Translations under genes and position numbers: made by a program
Source: Paragordius varius
Taxonomy: Eukaryota; Nematomorpha
Length of the DNA stretch: 64,000 nucleotides
Direction: 5' to 3'
Assembly: GCA_964247055.1 (NCBI GenBank)
Contig: OZ176050.1
Location: 7,440,001 to 7,504,000 of the forward strand
The notes under the pieces: model-generated
Database searches by the model: none
What the model was told of the DNA's origin: nothing
Seen by the model: only the letters and a program-made list of their open reading frames with translations
Shown here: positions 1-15,159 of the stretch, piece by piece
Numbering within the stretch: the stretch's first letter is position 1
Layout of the letters: every line of letters begins with the position of its first letter

Positions 1-4
1 CTAG

Positions 5-1310
5 AGATGTGGACAACAACTTAACTACAAAATTTAGGGGGGACCCTGTGAATTGTACCTATCATCCCAATATATTTTTGATGAAACATTACTCATAGAT
101 ATTTATGTTACTATATATATGTATGTATATACGTTAAATTAACTTGGGCTTAAAATTTAGTTAATAATATATTAATTAATAAAGTATGTATAGCTTTTAA
201 GATAAATGTAATTTTGTATTGCATATCATATGATTTTATAATGCACACTGATTCTTTCTTCATTTATATTATGTATATATTTAAATTTACATGTGTGATT
301 CATACCAAAAGTGCCAATAAATTTATTTTTTCAAAATTTATAAAATTATCTAACCTTCTCATTTTTTGAAGATTGGATGGCAATGTTAAGCAGCCCTCAA
401 TTTAATCAAGTTAATAATTATTTCACCTTTAAAATGGATCCTAAACATTATAAGAAGGGGTGTTCAACTTAAATTGCTTGGGCCGCATTTTTGATTTAAA
501 AACCGGCCACATTCGAAAAATATGCATTAATAAATATTTTATTAGATCCTACACACAAAACTATAAAATAATTACTATCTATATCATTAATTGCTAGTTT
601 TTTGTCGATTGGTGAGACTTATTTGGAAGATTTGTTTGATGATGATGGGTATCTTTTAGTTTGATGCAAATACTAGGACAGTTGAGACAGACCATAGCGT
701 TCTGTTTATACAAATCGTGCAATTGATGGATATGTGCCGCATTTTTTAGATCTGATCTAAATAGCGCAATAGGCCTTCCGCGTTTTCTACCCCTTCTACT
801 GGGCCTAACATGGTCGCTTCTATGTTATCGGCTCTGATCACGTAACCTGGTGCGTGTGTATTTTTTGAGATAGGCTTAATGAACTCTGGTATTTTAAGAT
901 ATGTTAGCAAATTCGCCTGTTTAAGAAATAACAAATTCGTCTTTTCTCGGGTCGCACATAATACTCGGCGAATCACGGGCACCCTGTTTATTTTACATGT
1001 AAGTTTAATGGTTAAAATTTGTTTTTTAATTTCAGTTACAGACTTTAAAACAGACGACACTGTTTAAACAAGTACCGATAACTTTCTGGTATATCTGATC
1101 CAATTTTATTTTCTCCTAATAATGATCTAAAGCAAAACCACGTGAACTTTCAAAAAATCATTTAGTTTGCTTTTAAGTCACAATGACACATAATTTTTTT
1201 AATTTTAGATTGATAATATTACTAAAGAAATCTTATTAAAGGGTCATAATGCGGATATTGAGTCTTTCATCCATGATTATATGAGAGACAGTCCTCCGTG
1301 GGAAAGTTAA
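5..1310 (+). CDS. Possible 3' end of an unidentified gene (three exons)
   Basis: Three short coding-looking segments join in phase through GT-AG introns: about 5-54, 372-409 and 1209-1310. The last ends in TAA and reads to a C-terminus with SFIHDYMRDSPPWES. The middle segment reads WMAMLSSPQFNQ. Each is bounded by AG on the left and, except the last, GT on the right, and the carried phases agree (1 nt, then 0). I do not recognise the protein. The rest of the gene would lie left of the window. The exons are so short that chance cannot be excluded, although codon content and the acidic/aromatic tail look like real protein. The intron between the second and third segments contains repeat debris (a degenerate LINE tail and a hAT-like terminus near 456). 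Confidence 0.35.
690..840 (-). mobile_element. Degenerate LINE 3' tail (C-terminal motif)
   Basis: On the minus strand, GYVIRADNIEATMLGPVEG is followed, after a frame change, by RKRGRPIALF. This is the same order as the C-terminal motif of non-LTR retrotransposon ORFs seen at 12.2 kb in this window (GHVIRNNKLEKTIILGLVEG, then KRKRGRPRKRW). It is a short, frameshifted remnant, and the reading frame extending to 1060 is probably not a gene. The assignment rests only on this motif. Confidence 0.45.
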
Positions 1311-2897
1311 GAATTAAATATGTAATATTTTTTACCCTAAAAACTTAAAAACACGTTTGTTTTCGTGGGACCAAAATTTACAGTTCAAATTTAAAATTAA
1401 ATTTTTAAAAATGTTTGAACGGTTATATAAATGTGTTATAACGTCTTATATCTACACATTTGATTTTTTTGTTTTAAAATTTATAATTTTGATTACCTAT
1501 TGAGCATCTCTTTACCAATAAAGACGATATACATTAAAGAAAAAAATTCAGTCTAACAACTGTCAAATAATATTTTACCGCTATATAATATTCTTTTGTT
1601 TTAAATTTTATTATTAAAATTCAATAATCCCTAGCTTGTCATTTTATATATTGTAGAAATAATAAGATTCAATGATAGAATACTGTTTTAATAATTCCTT
1701 TGATCAATCAAAACAAAATTATTGTACTTACTATTTTTATTAATAAAAATATGCCGCTATTAAATGCTAATCGTAAGTTATATTACAAATATGTTTAAAT
1801 TAAAATTTATATTTTTATTTATATTTTTATTTTAATTAAATATATTATCATAATGTAATTGGAACAATGCATAATTAAAAAAATTATAGCTTTATAATGT
1901 TTTAAAAACAATGACCGTTAGATATTATTAATTAACACAAATTATATTATATTAAATCAATTAAAATTTTAAAAATTTACACTTCAAAGTTGTTCAAAGT
2001 TTATTTTAATCTCGCCTAAAAAACAATGCACAGTGCCTCTCATAAAATAATCATACAGTTTAATATGGATTATGTTTTGCTATCATCCTATGATACCGTT
2101 GTTTATTACAAAAATTTTTTCCCTTTGATTAAGTCATGGAAAAGATAAATAATGAGTTCTTTTAAACTCATGCTAAGGTTATTACGCAGCTAAGAACATA
2201 CATATCTGATATATTCTTGCCAAAAAGATTTTAATTTCAGGCATAAAATTTGCCAGCAAAATTGCTATACTTATCAATTTCTCAAATAGTCAAAAAGCGT
2301 AAAAAATGTAATTATATCAATAAAGATTGCTAATCACATTATAATTAGACATATGTGAATCTAATAATATAAGTACACCAATTTTTATTAGCGATTTATG
2401 CCTTTTTGTATTAGTGTTTTTCAAATAATAACCTAAAACCAGGTATAAAAGGTGATACATAATTTATTGATATGGGAAAAATGATGCATTTACAAGTCAT
2501 GAGGAATGTTTATAATTGTTGCGTTAATATAATAATAATTGAAAGGAGATTTTTCATATATTTTGGATCCATTTAGCATCATTTCCTCTAATGTATTGTT
2601 TCAAAAGCAATTGCCAACCAATTAAAAATATTAGAAATGCGATGTAAATTCTATCTCTCCAGGAAATGTGTAATAAATTTTCATGGTTCAAAATATGATT
2701 TTACTGGTCTGTTTTATATTAAAGTTTATGTGCTAAAATTTAATTGTAAATTACATATATAATTATTGTTTTTAAATTGCTAATTGCATATTATTGTGGA
2801 GTGTCGTGGTAAAATTCATTCAATATGTATCATTATATTTTAATATTAAATATACATTTTATGACTGAAACAACCTAACATCACCTAAAAACTTAAT
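1311..2897. other. Gene-free AT-rich spacer
   Basis: Very AT-rich sequence with many A and T runs. I see no coding segment, RNA gene or clear repeat boundary in it. Confidence 0.5.
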
Positions 2898-3114
2898 ACA
2901 GTCATCTATCCTTTATTAGATCAAAAATTTACTTTTTTTCTTTAAATGGGTATAAATATTTGGTAAAGAATGGAAAAAACAAGAGCTCTATGATATTCAT
3001 CAAAAAAGTATAAGAATTACCATGAAGCTCTTGTTTTTTCCATTCTTTTCCAAATATTCATACCCATTTAACGAAAAAAATAAATTTTTGATAAAATAAA
3101 GGATACATGACTGT
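2898..3114. mobile_element. Foldback MITE with near-perfect terminal inverted repeats
   Basis: The left end begins ACAGTCATCTATCCTTTATT and the reverse complement of the right end begins ACAGTCATGTATCCTTTATT, so 19 of 20 terminal bases match. The pairing continues inward for about 90 bp through the AAGAATGGAAAAAACAAGAG stretch to a short loop near 3000. There is no coding capacity. The ACAGT terminus is shared with the two foldbacks near 60.8 and 61.4 kb. No clean target-site duplication is visible. Confidence 0.75.
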
Positions 3115-3180
3115 GTATTTTACAAGGATGTGAATCATGGCTTTTAATCGGCACGTAAATACTGGGTAACAGATCATGGA

Positions 3181-3368
3181 TTTTACATGCATTTTAATGG
3201 TTGCTTATTTTACACTTTAGTAGGGCAATTTGCAACACAGTAATGTATGGAAAAAACTTCAAATGATGAATGGCCAATTATTTTCTTTCTTTTTTCCATA
3301 CACTCCTGTGTTGAAAATTGCCCTACTATAGTATGAAAAAAGCAGCCATTAAAATGTATACTGTAAAA
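3181..3368. mobile_element. Second foldback element, adjacent
   Basis: The two arms pair from TTTTACATGCATTTTAATGG on the left to CCATTAAAATGTATACTGTA on the right. They continue through GTAGGGCAATTTGCAACACAG and its complement and enclose a short loop around 3270. No coding capacity. It lies about 65 bp from the preceding foldback, so the two may be nested or derived from one composite insertion. Confidence 0.7.
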
Positions 3369-3779
3369 TTTGACCAAGAACCGGTTCTATTGTTAGGGGT
3401 TACATAATTCTGTTCTCCATTTTCTTAAGAATTACCATGTGGTGCCAATTTTCAAAAATTATAAGATTTTCTTTTCAAATTTTGACAACCAACTTGATTC
3501 CAGATCCGTCCGTCCAGGAACCATGGCTCTCTTTTTTGCCTTGTTCGAAGCTCTTTTAATACCTATACTTTAGCATATTCTTTATATTGTGGTGAATAAA
3601 GTACGGGTTATGATTGGAATGGACTGGCCTTGGTTATAAACACTTGTCTTATCTCAATATAGTGTACATACAATAATATTGATATAATCATTTTTTTTAT
3701 ATTTATCCAATTTAAATTCACTTAAAATCAATCATTAATATACTTTTAAATAAATCAGTAGCATATATTTATAATGTGA

Positions 3780-4650
3780 GATGATGGCTGTGAGGCATTC
3801 GTCTAATGTATTATTCATTCAATTCGCTGAGAGTAGTCGAGCCATCTTTTTTATTCGCCATCAATTTAGCCCAACCCCATGTAAAAGAGGGGTCTGCAAA
3901 AAAACCCTAAAATTTTTATTAAAGTATTTTTTGGAATAATTATTAGAGTAAGAGGATCCAGATATTTCCCTTATAAAGAAGATGCAAACTATAGTTGAAC
4001 ACTTTTTTCAGCGGGGAGAGCCACATCCTATGAAAATACGCATCAACACAAAATATTGTGCCCATAAAACAATTTTCTGGACGTATGTGTGGTAACCCTA
4101 CCCCTTGTTATTTAGTTTTTCGCAAAATAAGTTTCCACAAATATTTCGTAGAGTGTCCCGGGTGGAGCCCCGACTAATATAAAATCGCATTCACATAAAA
4201 AATCGTGACTTTTATGAAAACCTATGACTTTGTGTGAATTCGAAACATGCATCCCCTTTATTGTCGATAATGGCCGAGCCATTTTTTACAATCCTTTTAT
4301 TCAACCCATCCTGTGAAATTTGAATTTTTTGAAAATAACTAAGTATCCGCATTTTTTTAACGCGATTCGAAAAAGTTACGGAATTATATCAATTTTAAAA
4401 GGGTTATAGGTTTGCACAAACTGATTATCCTTCTTGTATATAATACGCTGGCAATAAAAAATCGTGACTATGAAGCGATGTTCGGGAAAAAGTGTATGCC
4501 ACTTTAATTCCATTATATCCATTTACATTTCTTCCTTAAAGTCGCCAATAATCGAACATTATTATGAAACCCGAATTAAAAATCCAGATTTTGACTAAAT
4601 CACAGCACGCGTAGCATACTCAGCTAACTAATAATAAATAACTTAAAGTT
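3780..4650. repeat. Diverged satellite-like repeat
   Basis: Recurring phrases such as GCCGAGCCATTTTTTACAATC followed by CAACCCATCCTGTGAAAT match, in the same orientation, the more regular array at 38.3-39.85 kb (GGCGAAGCCATTTTGTCTC, CTCAACCTTGTAAAGC). Units are too diverged to set a clean period here. No open reading frame of note. Confidence 0.45.
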
Positions 4651-5044
4651 TGATCTGGCCAGGACATGCAATATTTATGGTTATTACTTTATACAACATA
4701 ATTTAATTAATCTAACTTTGGGTCTACAAGTGACCACTGGAAAATATATAAATAAAAATGTTAGGTTATAATCAGATTTTGCCGTTTAAATGGGGGTTTT
4801 ATTTTACTTTAAAATGTTCTACTATCTACAAAAGATTTGTTCATATCTGTTTCCACTCATCTATTATTTGGAATTCTATATTTTAAAATTTCAAACTTTA
4901 ACATCAAGTCACCATACAAAGAAGTGGTGATTCATTTAATTATGGCAGTTGTCGATTGCTGTTTATTATTATCTAATTGGACACAATAAATACAGTGTTA
5001 CCTACCTTGGTGTCTCACTATTCTAACTTTAAGTGGACATAGAG

Positions 5045-5355
5045 CAGGGGTTCAACACGCTGCCCTATACAATATTTCGGCCCCGCGAGAAATTTTAAAA
5101 ATTTACCAAATACAAATTTTATAATTAAAAAAATGCTAATTTTCAAAATCTAAGTCAAATTGATATTTCTTAATTTAATTTTGACAATGAAGTAGCAAAA
5201 CTGTTCAAATAAATAGTAGTTATATTGAATTCGCGTAAATTTTTTACATTCTTATGTACAAAATCTAAAATTTTTGATCATATAATATAGGCTAAGCGAC
5301 CCATTTTTTGAGTTATAAATCTAGCCCTCGAAGCCATTCGTGTTGGACACCCCTG
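5045..5355. mobile_element. hAT-like MITE (CAGGGGT...ACCCCTG ends)
   Basis: The left end is CAGGGGTTCAACACG. The right end, reverse-complemented, is CAGGGGTGTCCAACACGAAT. Interior sequence carries GGCC-rich blocks just inside each end. No transposase. Flanking 8-mers do not match, so the target duplication has decayed or the ends are slightly off. Related copies lie near 31.0, 42.0 and 59.7 kb, with partial ones at 456, 8322 and 14.23-14.43 kb. Confidence 0.65.
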
Positions 5356-6299
5356 GCGAGTTTTTTTCGAAAGTACTTTAAACCGGTAATTCTCAATTTT
5401 TTAGATAGATATAACTTTTATGTATAATTTAGACAACCAATATTTCAAGACGCGCGGACTTTATCATAGAGGGATCACATTTATTATACATTAAATATTA
5501 CCATCTTTTTCTGGTTTATTAGTTATTTTTTAAATAATATACCTACATAAAACAGAGTGTATTCCTAAACATATAAAATGTAAATTATGGTAATTTTAAA
5601 ATTTGCATATTTACCGTAAATTACACTAATATGCATATAAGAGGGGCATTATATCATCTCTAATTTGCATGACAATATTAAAGGGCTAACCAATATCAAG
5701 GAATAGGAAAAGGGCATTAAGCACTCCTTAATTAGTGAATGTAAAACCTATTAAATATCAATTTATTTTCATAAATATTTAATTTTGCACTAATAAAACA
5801 TTACTTACTACCTACCATTTGGTTAAAATTGAATTTGTGTTTTAACCATGACCAAAATATTGGCTAATCTATTATTTTAATAGCTCCAATCATTATTAGT
5901 ATTATCACAACACTAATGGAATTTAAAATCCAGGTGTAATCATTTTTACATTAAACAGAATCAAAAGTTACAAATTTATCGTATTTTATATTAGCACGCA
6001 TCTAATGTATATGCTAAATAGATGATAATTAGCTTAATTTAAGAGCTATTTACTTCCATAAAACTGTACTCAAATGATATCAACATTACATCATATGTAA
6101 TTGCATGGGTACATTTTAATAACTTAAAATTAATAAGTGAGTTTTATATTTACCAAGTGCTTTATGGTTTTTTAAAAATCGACCGGCTGCATAGGACAAA
6201 TTTTTAAATTTAAAATGAGAATCGTGCGTTTATTATTAGTTTTAAAATTAATTATGTTGTTTTAAAGCATGGGCAATAATTTTTTGGATTGCTGGTCTA

Positions 6300-7910
6300 A
6301 GATGATCATTAAAAAAAAGTTTAGGCAATATGTGGACTTCGGTAAAAACTACAAATACCTTCTGATTGTTTTAACGCATTTTTTTTACATAAATTAATCC
6401 TCCTCCTTAACTAAATTCAAATTTTTTTGTTTGAGCAGAGAATTAGAATAGAAACGGGCTGGTAATTACCGAAAAATTTTCCTATATTTGGAAGCGCCTA
6501 CAGATTAATTCCGTTATTTTGCTTTCGGTACCATTTTTTAGGCCAGTTACAAGTTTTTAATATCATAACATTTTTCATTATTTTAATGCTTTGAAGCCGA
6601 TTCAAAGATTAGCGCAAAATCATTTATGCTTTTAAATATATTTTTTAGCGAAAATTTTTATTATTTTACTTACACCGCGCACAAAATATGGTTTCCATCA
6701 TGCTTCAAAATTCGTTTTTACTCGCTTCACCAAAATTTTGATTTTTAACACTTCATGACTTTTGGGGAGTTTCATTCCTCAGAACCATTTAAATTTAAAT
6801 ATCTATAAAATAATATAAGCATTGGGCCAAAATATATTTTAGCCTTTTAGCATAATAAAATTTTTTAAAAAATATTACATTGTAAAAAATCTTCATCTCA
6901 AACCTTTTCGCCTCTTTTTTTTATTTTATTAGTTCGTGAAAGACAAATAAAGGTATGTTACAATTAAAAAACACACATAATATTTTTGTGAAATTTTAAA
7001 TTATAATTTACCAGAATATTATTTTTGATATTTATTGATTTTAATATTTAGCTGTTCGTTTTTATCATGTTTTGGAGGTATCTAAATTTGGCCTATAAAA
7101 GTTAAAAACCCATAAAAATTGTAATTTATCTATTGTCGGAGAATAGGGTTTGATAATTAAATAACCAACTTTCAAAGCAGTAGTTTTGGTACTTTAAGCT
7201 CCCCAAGAAAAGTCCCCAAAATGTCATCGTGCACAAAAAAAATGCAAATGTAATGATGTGTTAAGCAGAATATTTATTTGTCTAAAAAAAATTGATACAT
7301 AGCATATATTTAAAAATTTTATCGCGCCATATCGGCATTTTTGCGACTAATTTAAGATGATTATTTCAGATGGGTCCAAAAATTAAGAAAAATTGCTTTG
7401 CTTTTTATATATTCTGACATATTTTATTGATAATTTTTGGATTGAAGCATTAACCAAAAATTTATATTAAACATAATATGTGCAAGTTTTGCGATTTTCT
7501 ATGATGTTACAACAAAAAGGGTAATAACTACATGAATTCATGAGGCCAAACTAAAAACACCATAAACTATCTGATTATCTATTAGATCACATATATTTCA
7601 TAGGGATTTTTTTTGCGTGGACAGTGTTAATAGTCCGAAAATATTAATTGTGGGCTTTAATTAAACAAAAATATAAAATTTAATATGCATGGTAAATTTG
7701 AAAATTCATAATTTTAATATAGATCTCAATTAAATATATCTCACTTTATAGTGAATAAGAACCAAAAGATTTTAAAAAAGCGGGTTCCTTTTGAAAACCA
7801 ATCCCCGAATCTCGGGCAGTTAATTCTAAGCGATTTCGGTTCGTAGTTCTTATGCTTGAGGAAAGCAGAATAATCCTACTCCCAAATGACGGTATGTTCA
7901 AAATATCTTT
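6300..7910. repeat. Old dispersed repeat, related to 36.8-37.9 kb
   Basis: Blocks here reappear in the same order around 36.8-37.9 kb: a TTTATCGCGC...CGGCATTTTTG block, GTTTGATAATTAA, and a run ending in CTCCCC or GCCTC. A short GC-richer island at 7746-7931 contains the only notable open frame but resembles no family I know. Similar AAGCTAAATGCT blocks occur at 63.3-63.5 kb. Looks like an ancient, non-coding interspersed element. Confidence 0.4.
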
Positions 7911-8579
7911 TTTAAAAATAGACACCATCATTTTTAATATTTTTCAATTTTCAAAAGGTATTCGAATTTATTTGAAAGGTGCAATAATAACTCCAATGTT
8001 TAATGATTTTTCTTATCATACATATTGGTAGATAAGGGTGCCCTGCCAGCGTTATCAAGGGAAAACATGAATTTTAGCATATAGGATGTTATTTAAGAGA
8101 AAAGATTTGATTACAATTTTAACAATTGCACTTTTTGGCACACGAGTTTAATGTTTGCGGCCTAGTAGGTTTTTTAGGATTAGAATTAAATTATAATTAA
8201 CTTATAATAAGTGGCTTTATGTTGCGCACCAAATGCGAGAGTCTTAAAAAGGTACGTTTTTCTCCGTTTTTTCAATAAAGCCACACTTATGATACTTTAA
8301 CCTTAGGCCTAAGTGTAAATCAGGGATGTCTAAAATTTTCTTTATGGGCCGCATTTTCGACCCAAAAAATTGGCGGGCGGTACATGGTAAAAATATGTTT
8401 TATTACAAATTGTTTTATTAATTATAATTTTATATAATTATATTTAATTTACAACTATATTGATTTGCTTTAATGTTTGTTATATTATGAATATTAGTCA
8501 GATAAAAACAAAAATTTAGCCCACATTGTTTTCATAATGAACCTTTTTTGAAAATCAATCTGCGATTATCGGACACAAT

Positions 8580-9074
8580 TAGGGTTGTGCATTTGACTGC
8601 TTTTTCAAAAAAGTCCGGTCAGACCGTGGTCATGACCACTTTACCTAAGTAAATACCATGCGATATTGGATTATGAAATTACTTCTGAATCTTCAAATAC
8701 CTTGCTTTTAATACTGGATATTTCAAATAAAATTTTTCCTGTTTCTTTTACACTTGCTTTGATCATTGAAATATCCAATTATAAAATGTATTTTCATTTT
8801 ATCAATTCACATATATGGAATAATTGAATATTTTATAAAAAGTTGGATTGTTTTCTTTTTCGAAATAATTAGATATGCTTAAATGCTAATGTTTTAAGGA
8901 TGCATGTTTAACATTTTAAATTTTTAAATAAGCAAATTTAAATATTTATATATTTTTTTTAAAATATATTAAAAAATAACTTACTATTATTCTTCCAAAA
9001 AACTAACAATTTCTCAAAAAAAAGCTGAAATGACCATGGTCAAAAAAAGTCATAACTTGGTCAGCACAACCCTA
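8580..9074. mobile_element. hAT-type MITE with perfect 8-bp target duplication
   Basis: The element starts TAGGGTTGTGC and ends GCACAACCCTA, an exact 11-bp terminal inverted repeat. It is flanked by GACACAAT at 8572-8579 and again at 9075-9082. An exact 8-bp duplication is the hallmark of hAT insertion. Pairing continues subterminally (GACCGTGGTCATGACCA against TGACCATGGTCA). No transposase. It sits inside older repeat debris beginning near 8322 (CAGGGATGTCTAAA), so it is a nested, comparatively recent insertion. Confidence 0.9.
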
Positions 9075-9967
9075 GACACAATAATAATGCATCTTTTCCG
9101 TCATAATTGGAGCATCAGTTATAAGACATAGAAAAGTATGTTCACATGTAGTATTTTTAATAAGCTTATTCGAATACACCCGAGGGATTGAAACCGGTAC
9201 TGGTTTAGGATAATTTTTTGAAGCTGGATCCAGTCTCACACACGTTTTATAAAAAAGCTTTGGGCCAAAGAATGCCGAAGGTACGAGTGTATAATTACGG
9301 AATTTTTTTGGACATAAAATGGATATAGTTTACAAAATAATAATCAAAATTTATGTATGCCATCATTTAAAAAGTATTCGGTTATTCGAAAATTGTAAAA
9401 CAATTTATTGTTGTATCAAAAATGAAAAAAAAAATTGAACTGTTTTTGGATTCTAAACTCCCAAAAGTTAATGACAGGTCCGGTTTTTTCTTTTTATATT
9501 AAAAATATTTTAAAAATTTATTTTTTTCCAGCTAGCCGCAGAAGTCGCTGAAGGCCGCATGCACCCCTAATAAAAATCGCCATGCTGAGTTATATTTTTA
9601 TTTCGAAATCTTATATTAAAGCATCAAAACTGTAAATTAATTACAATGTATTATATATGCAAGCGAAACAATTTTTTTAAAAATTTTAGAGTTAATATAT
9701 GTTAGCTTTAGTAGAGTAAACAGCCATATTATTGGTTATATGGGACTTTAATTAATAAAAGAACTAAGTTGTAATTTTATACCCCATAACCATATAAAAC
9801 ACTCATGTATTAATTGGTTGATATTGCGGAATTTAATGGTACCAATCATTATTTGACCGCAACGAATATTTATTCTACAGAAAAAGTGCAATTTAACAAT
9901 AGAAGGTTATAGTTTCATCAAATTTATAACTTCTATAGAGCCGGTTTTGACTGCTTTGTAAATTACA

Positions 9968-10502
9968 AATTAAGGTCATACAAATAGTTTTAAACACGCT
10001 CAAACTTATAAAATATTTCAAGTGATAATCTTATATATTCAAAGTGCGGGATTTTGCAGTAAAACCACAAATAATTTTAGGGCAAAATCAATTTTGATAT
10101 TAAAATAATAAATTTAAGGATATTGCTCTAACAACAATGAGTGTCTTATAAATATAAATAAATCCCTACTTTAAAAATAATATTTTTTGTCATCTGGTTT
10201 ATGAGTGTATAATTGTTACTGTTTAATTTTGGTTCTTACATGAGTGGGAAATATAAAGGCTACATATAATGCAAAATAGGATTTAAATACGAATTAAGGT
10301 CAAGCAAATAGTTTTAAACACGCTCAAACTTATAAAATATTTTAAGTGATGAAATTTATATATTCGAAGTATGGGATTAACCCCAAATATTAGGGAACAA
10401 TCCATTGTGATATAAACAATATATTAAAGGATATTTCAAACATAACATTGAATGTTTTCTTCTGAATATTAATTAAATCCCCACTTTTAAAAATAATATG
10501 AT
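9968..10502. repeat. Imperfect tandem duplication, offset about 326 bp
   Basis: The stretch AATAGTTTTAAACACGCTC with CAAACTTATAAAATATTT occurs near 9985 and again near 10311. The following 200 bases also correspond (an AAATCCC block and AAAAATAATAT at the end of each). The copies differ by scattered substitutions and small gaps, so the duplication is old. No coding content. Confidence 0.7.
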
Positions 10503-10930
10503 CCAAATAAATAATATATTATTTATTTGAAAATAAATTTGAGAAACTTGAAAGGAATAAATAATTTGTTGTAAAAATTAGAGCGTTAAACATTAAAATA
10601 ATCATAGCTCTAAAAGTTGCACATGTGAAGAAGCTGTTTAAAAATTTGTAGGGCAAATAAAAACCACATTCATATTTCTGAATAATTAAAAATAAAAGAT
10701 AGGGTCGAATTCATACAGAAAATTTTACAAAAAATTTAAGATAAATCTTTTATAATTTTTTATCATACTAAATCTATGTTCGCGCATGTAACACTAAATT
10801 TTATATTTTTATATAAATGATAAAAATAAATTAATATACATGTACAATTAAAGGTGATATTTTTGTATGGAATAATTAGAGATATAGATAAGAAATTTTT
10901 CATTATGATGAATGATTTTGTAGCCATAAA

Positions 10931-14021
<3,091 letters not shown>

Positions 14022-15109
14022 ATGTCATCTAACTCAGAAAATGAAAATTCAAGTTTTTTTTATTTAAATAATTTAATAGATTCCGAAATGGAAGAAGATA
14101 ATATTGGAAATGAGATACAACCCAATCAGGATGTAAAATTGTCAGATATTTTTGGAAGCGATAATGAAGAAGAGGAATGGGTATTTTCGATTTCTATAGA
14201 AGAATACTTAATTATAATAGCTATTTTATTAATTTGTAACGGTTTAAGGCCGCAAAATATATTTATTTTGTCTTAAGAACCATGTAAATACCGATAAAAT
14301 TTTATTGTTTGCCACATTCATTTTTATTTATAATCAAAATAAGTATATAAAAAATTTAACAAATAATTCGGCGTCATAAAAAAACACTTTTAGGCCGAAT
14401 ACGGCCCGTGGTTTGAGTACCATTGGTTTAGTATATAATAATATGCAGAATATTAATAATTACGTTTACAACTTGAATATTTTTATTAATTTTTTTTTCT
14501 TACATTTTTCTAAACAATGCTGTAATTAGGAATCTCCTAAAAATCCGCAAATTTCTCCTCATCAAAGTCCTAAAAACTTGCAGTCGTCGCCGTTTAACAC
14601 GGAAAATGAAAATTCAATGGGTTATAGAGAACAAAAAAATGATATAGATACTACTAATCCGAATGCCAATTATGACAATAATGACAATGCTAATAACGGG
14701 GTTGACGAGGGTTTAGTCACAGAAGGACAAATAGATGACATAATAATCGATGCAGAAATGCCTCGTGTCCAACCCGAACATTATTTTTCACATAAAGCTC
14801 ATACAACAGATGAAACATCCACCCAATCCAAATCATCAAATGAGCTCTATTTTGTCAAATTACCCAATTTTTTGAGTGTTGAACCAAGGTTTTTATTACA
14901 TTTTTTATTAAATTAAACATATAATTTAGGCTTTTTTATTTTTGTTGTTATTTTTCAAAAAAAGCTGTATAAAAGTTGTGTCTTTTTGATAATACATTTA
15001 TAAGTTAACCCTCTCTGACAATGCCTATAACAATCAATAAATGTTTTTACCGTAATTCTTAATTTATTTAACCATAAATTCTTCTTTGGATTACCATCAT
15101 TATTAATAA

Positions 15110-15159
<50 letters not shown>

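Noticed and set aside
7746-7931. GC-richer minus-strand frame of 61 codons
   Set aside because: Noted as possible coding debris, but no motif, no splice-linked neighbours, and it lies in a dispersed repeat.
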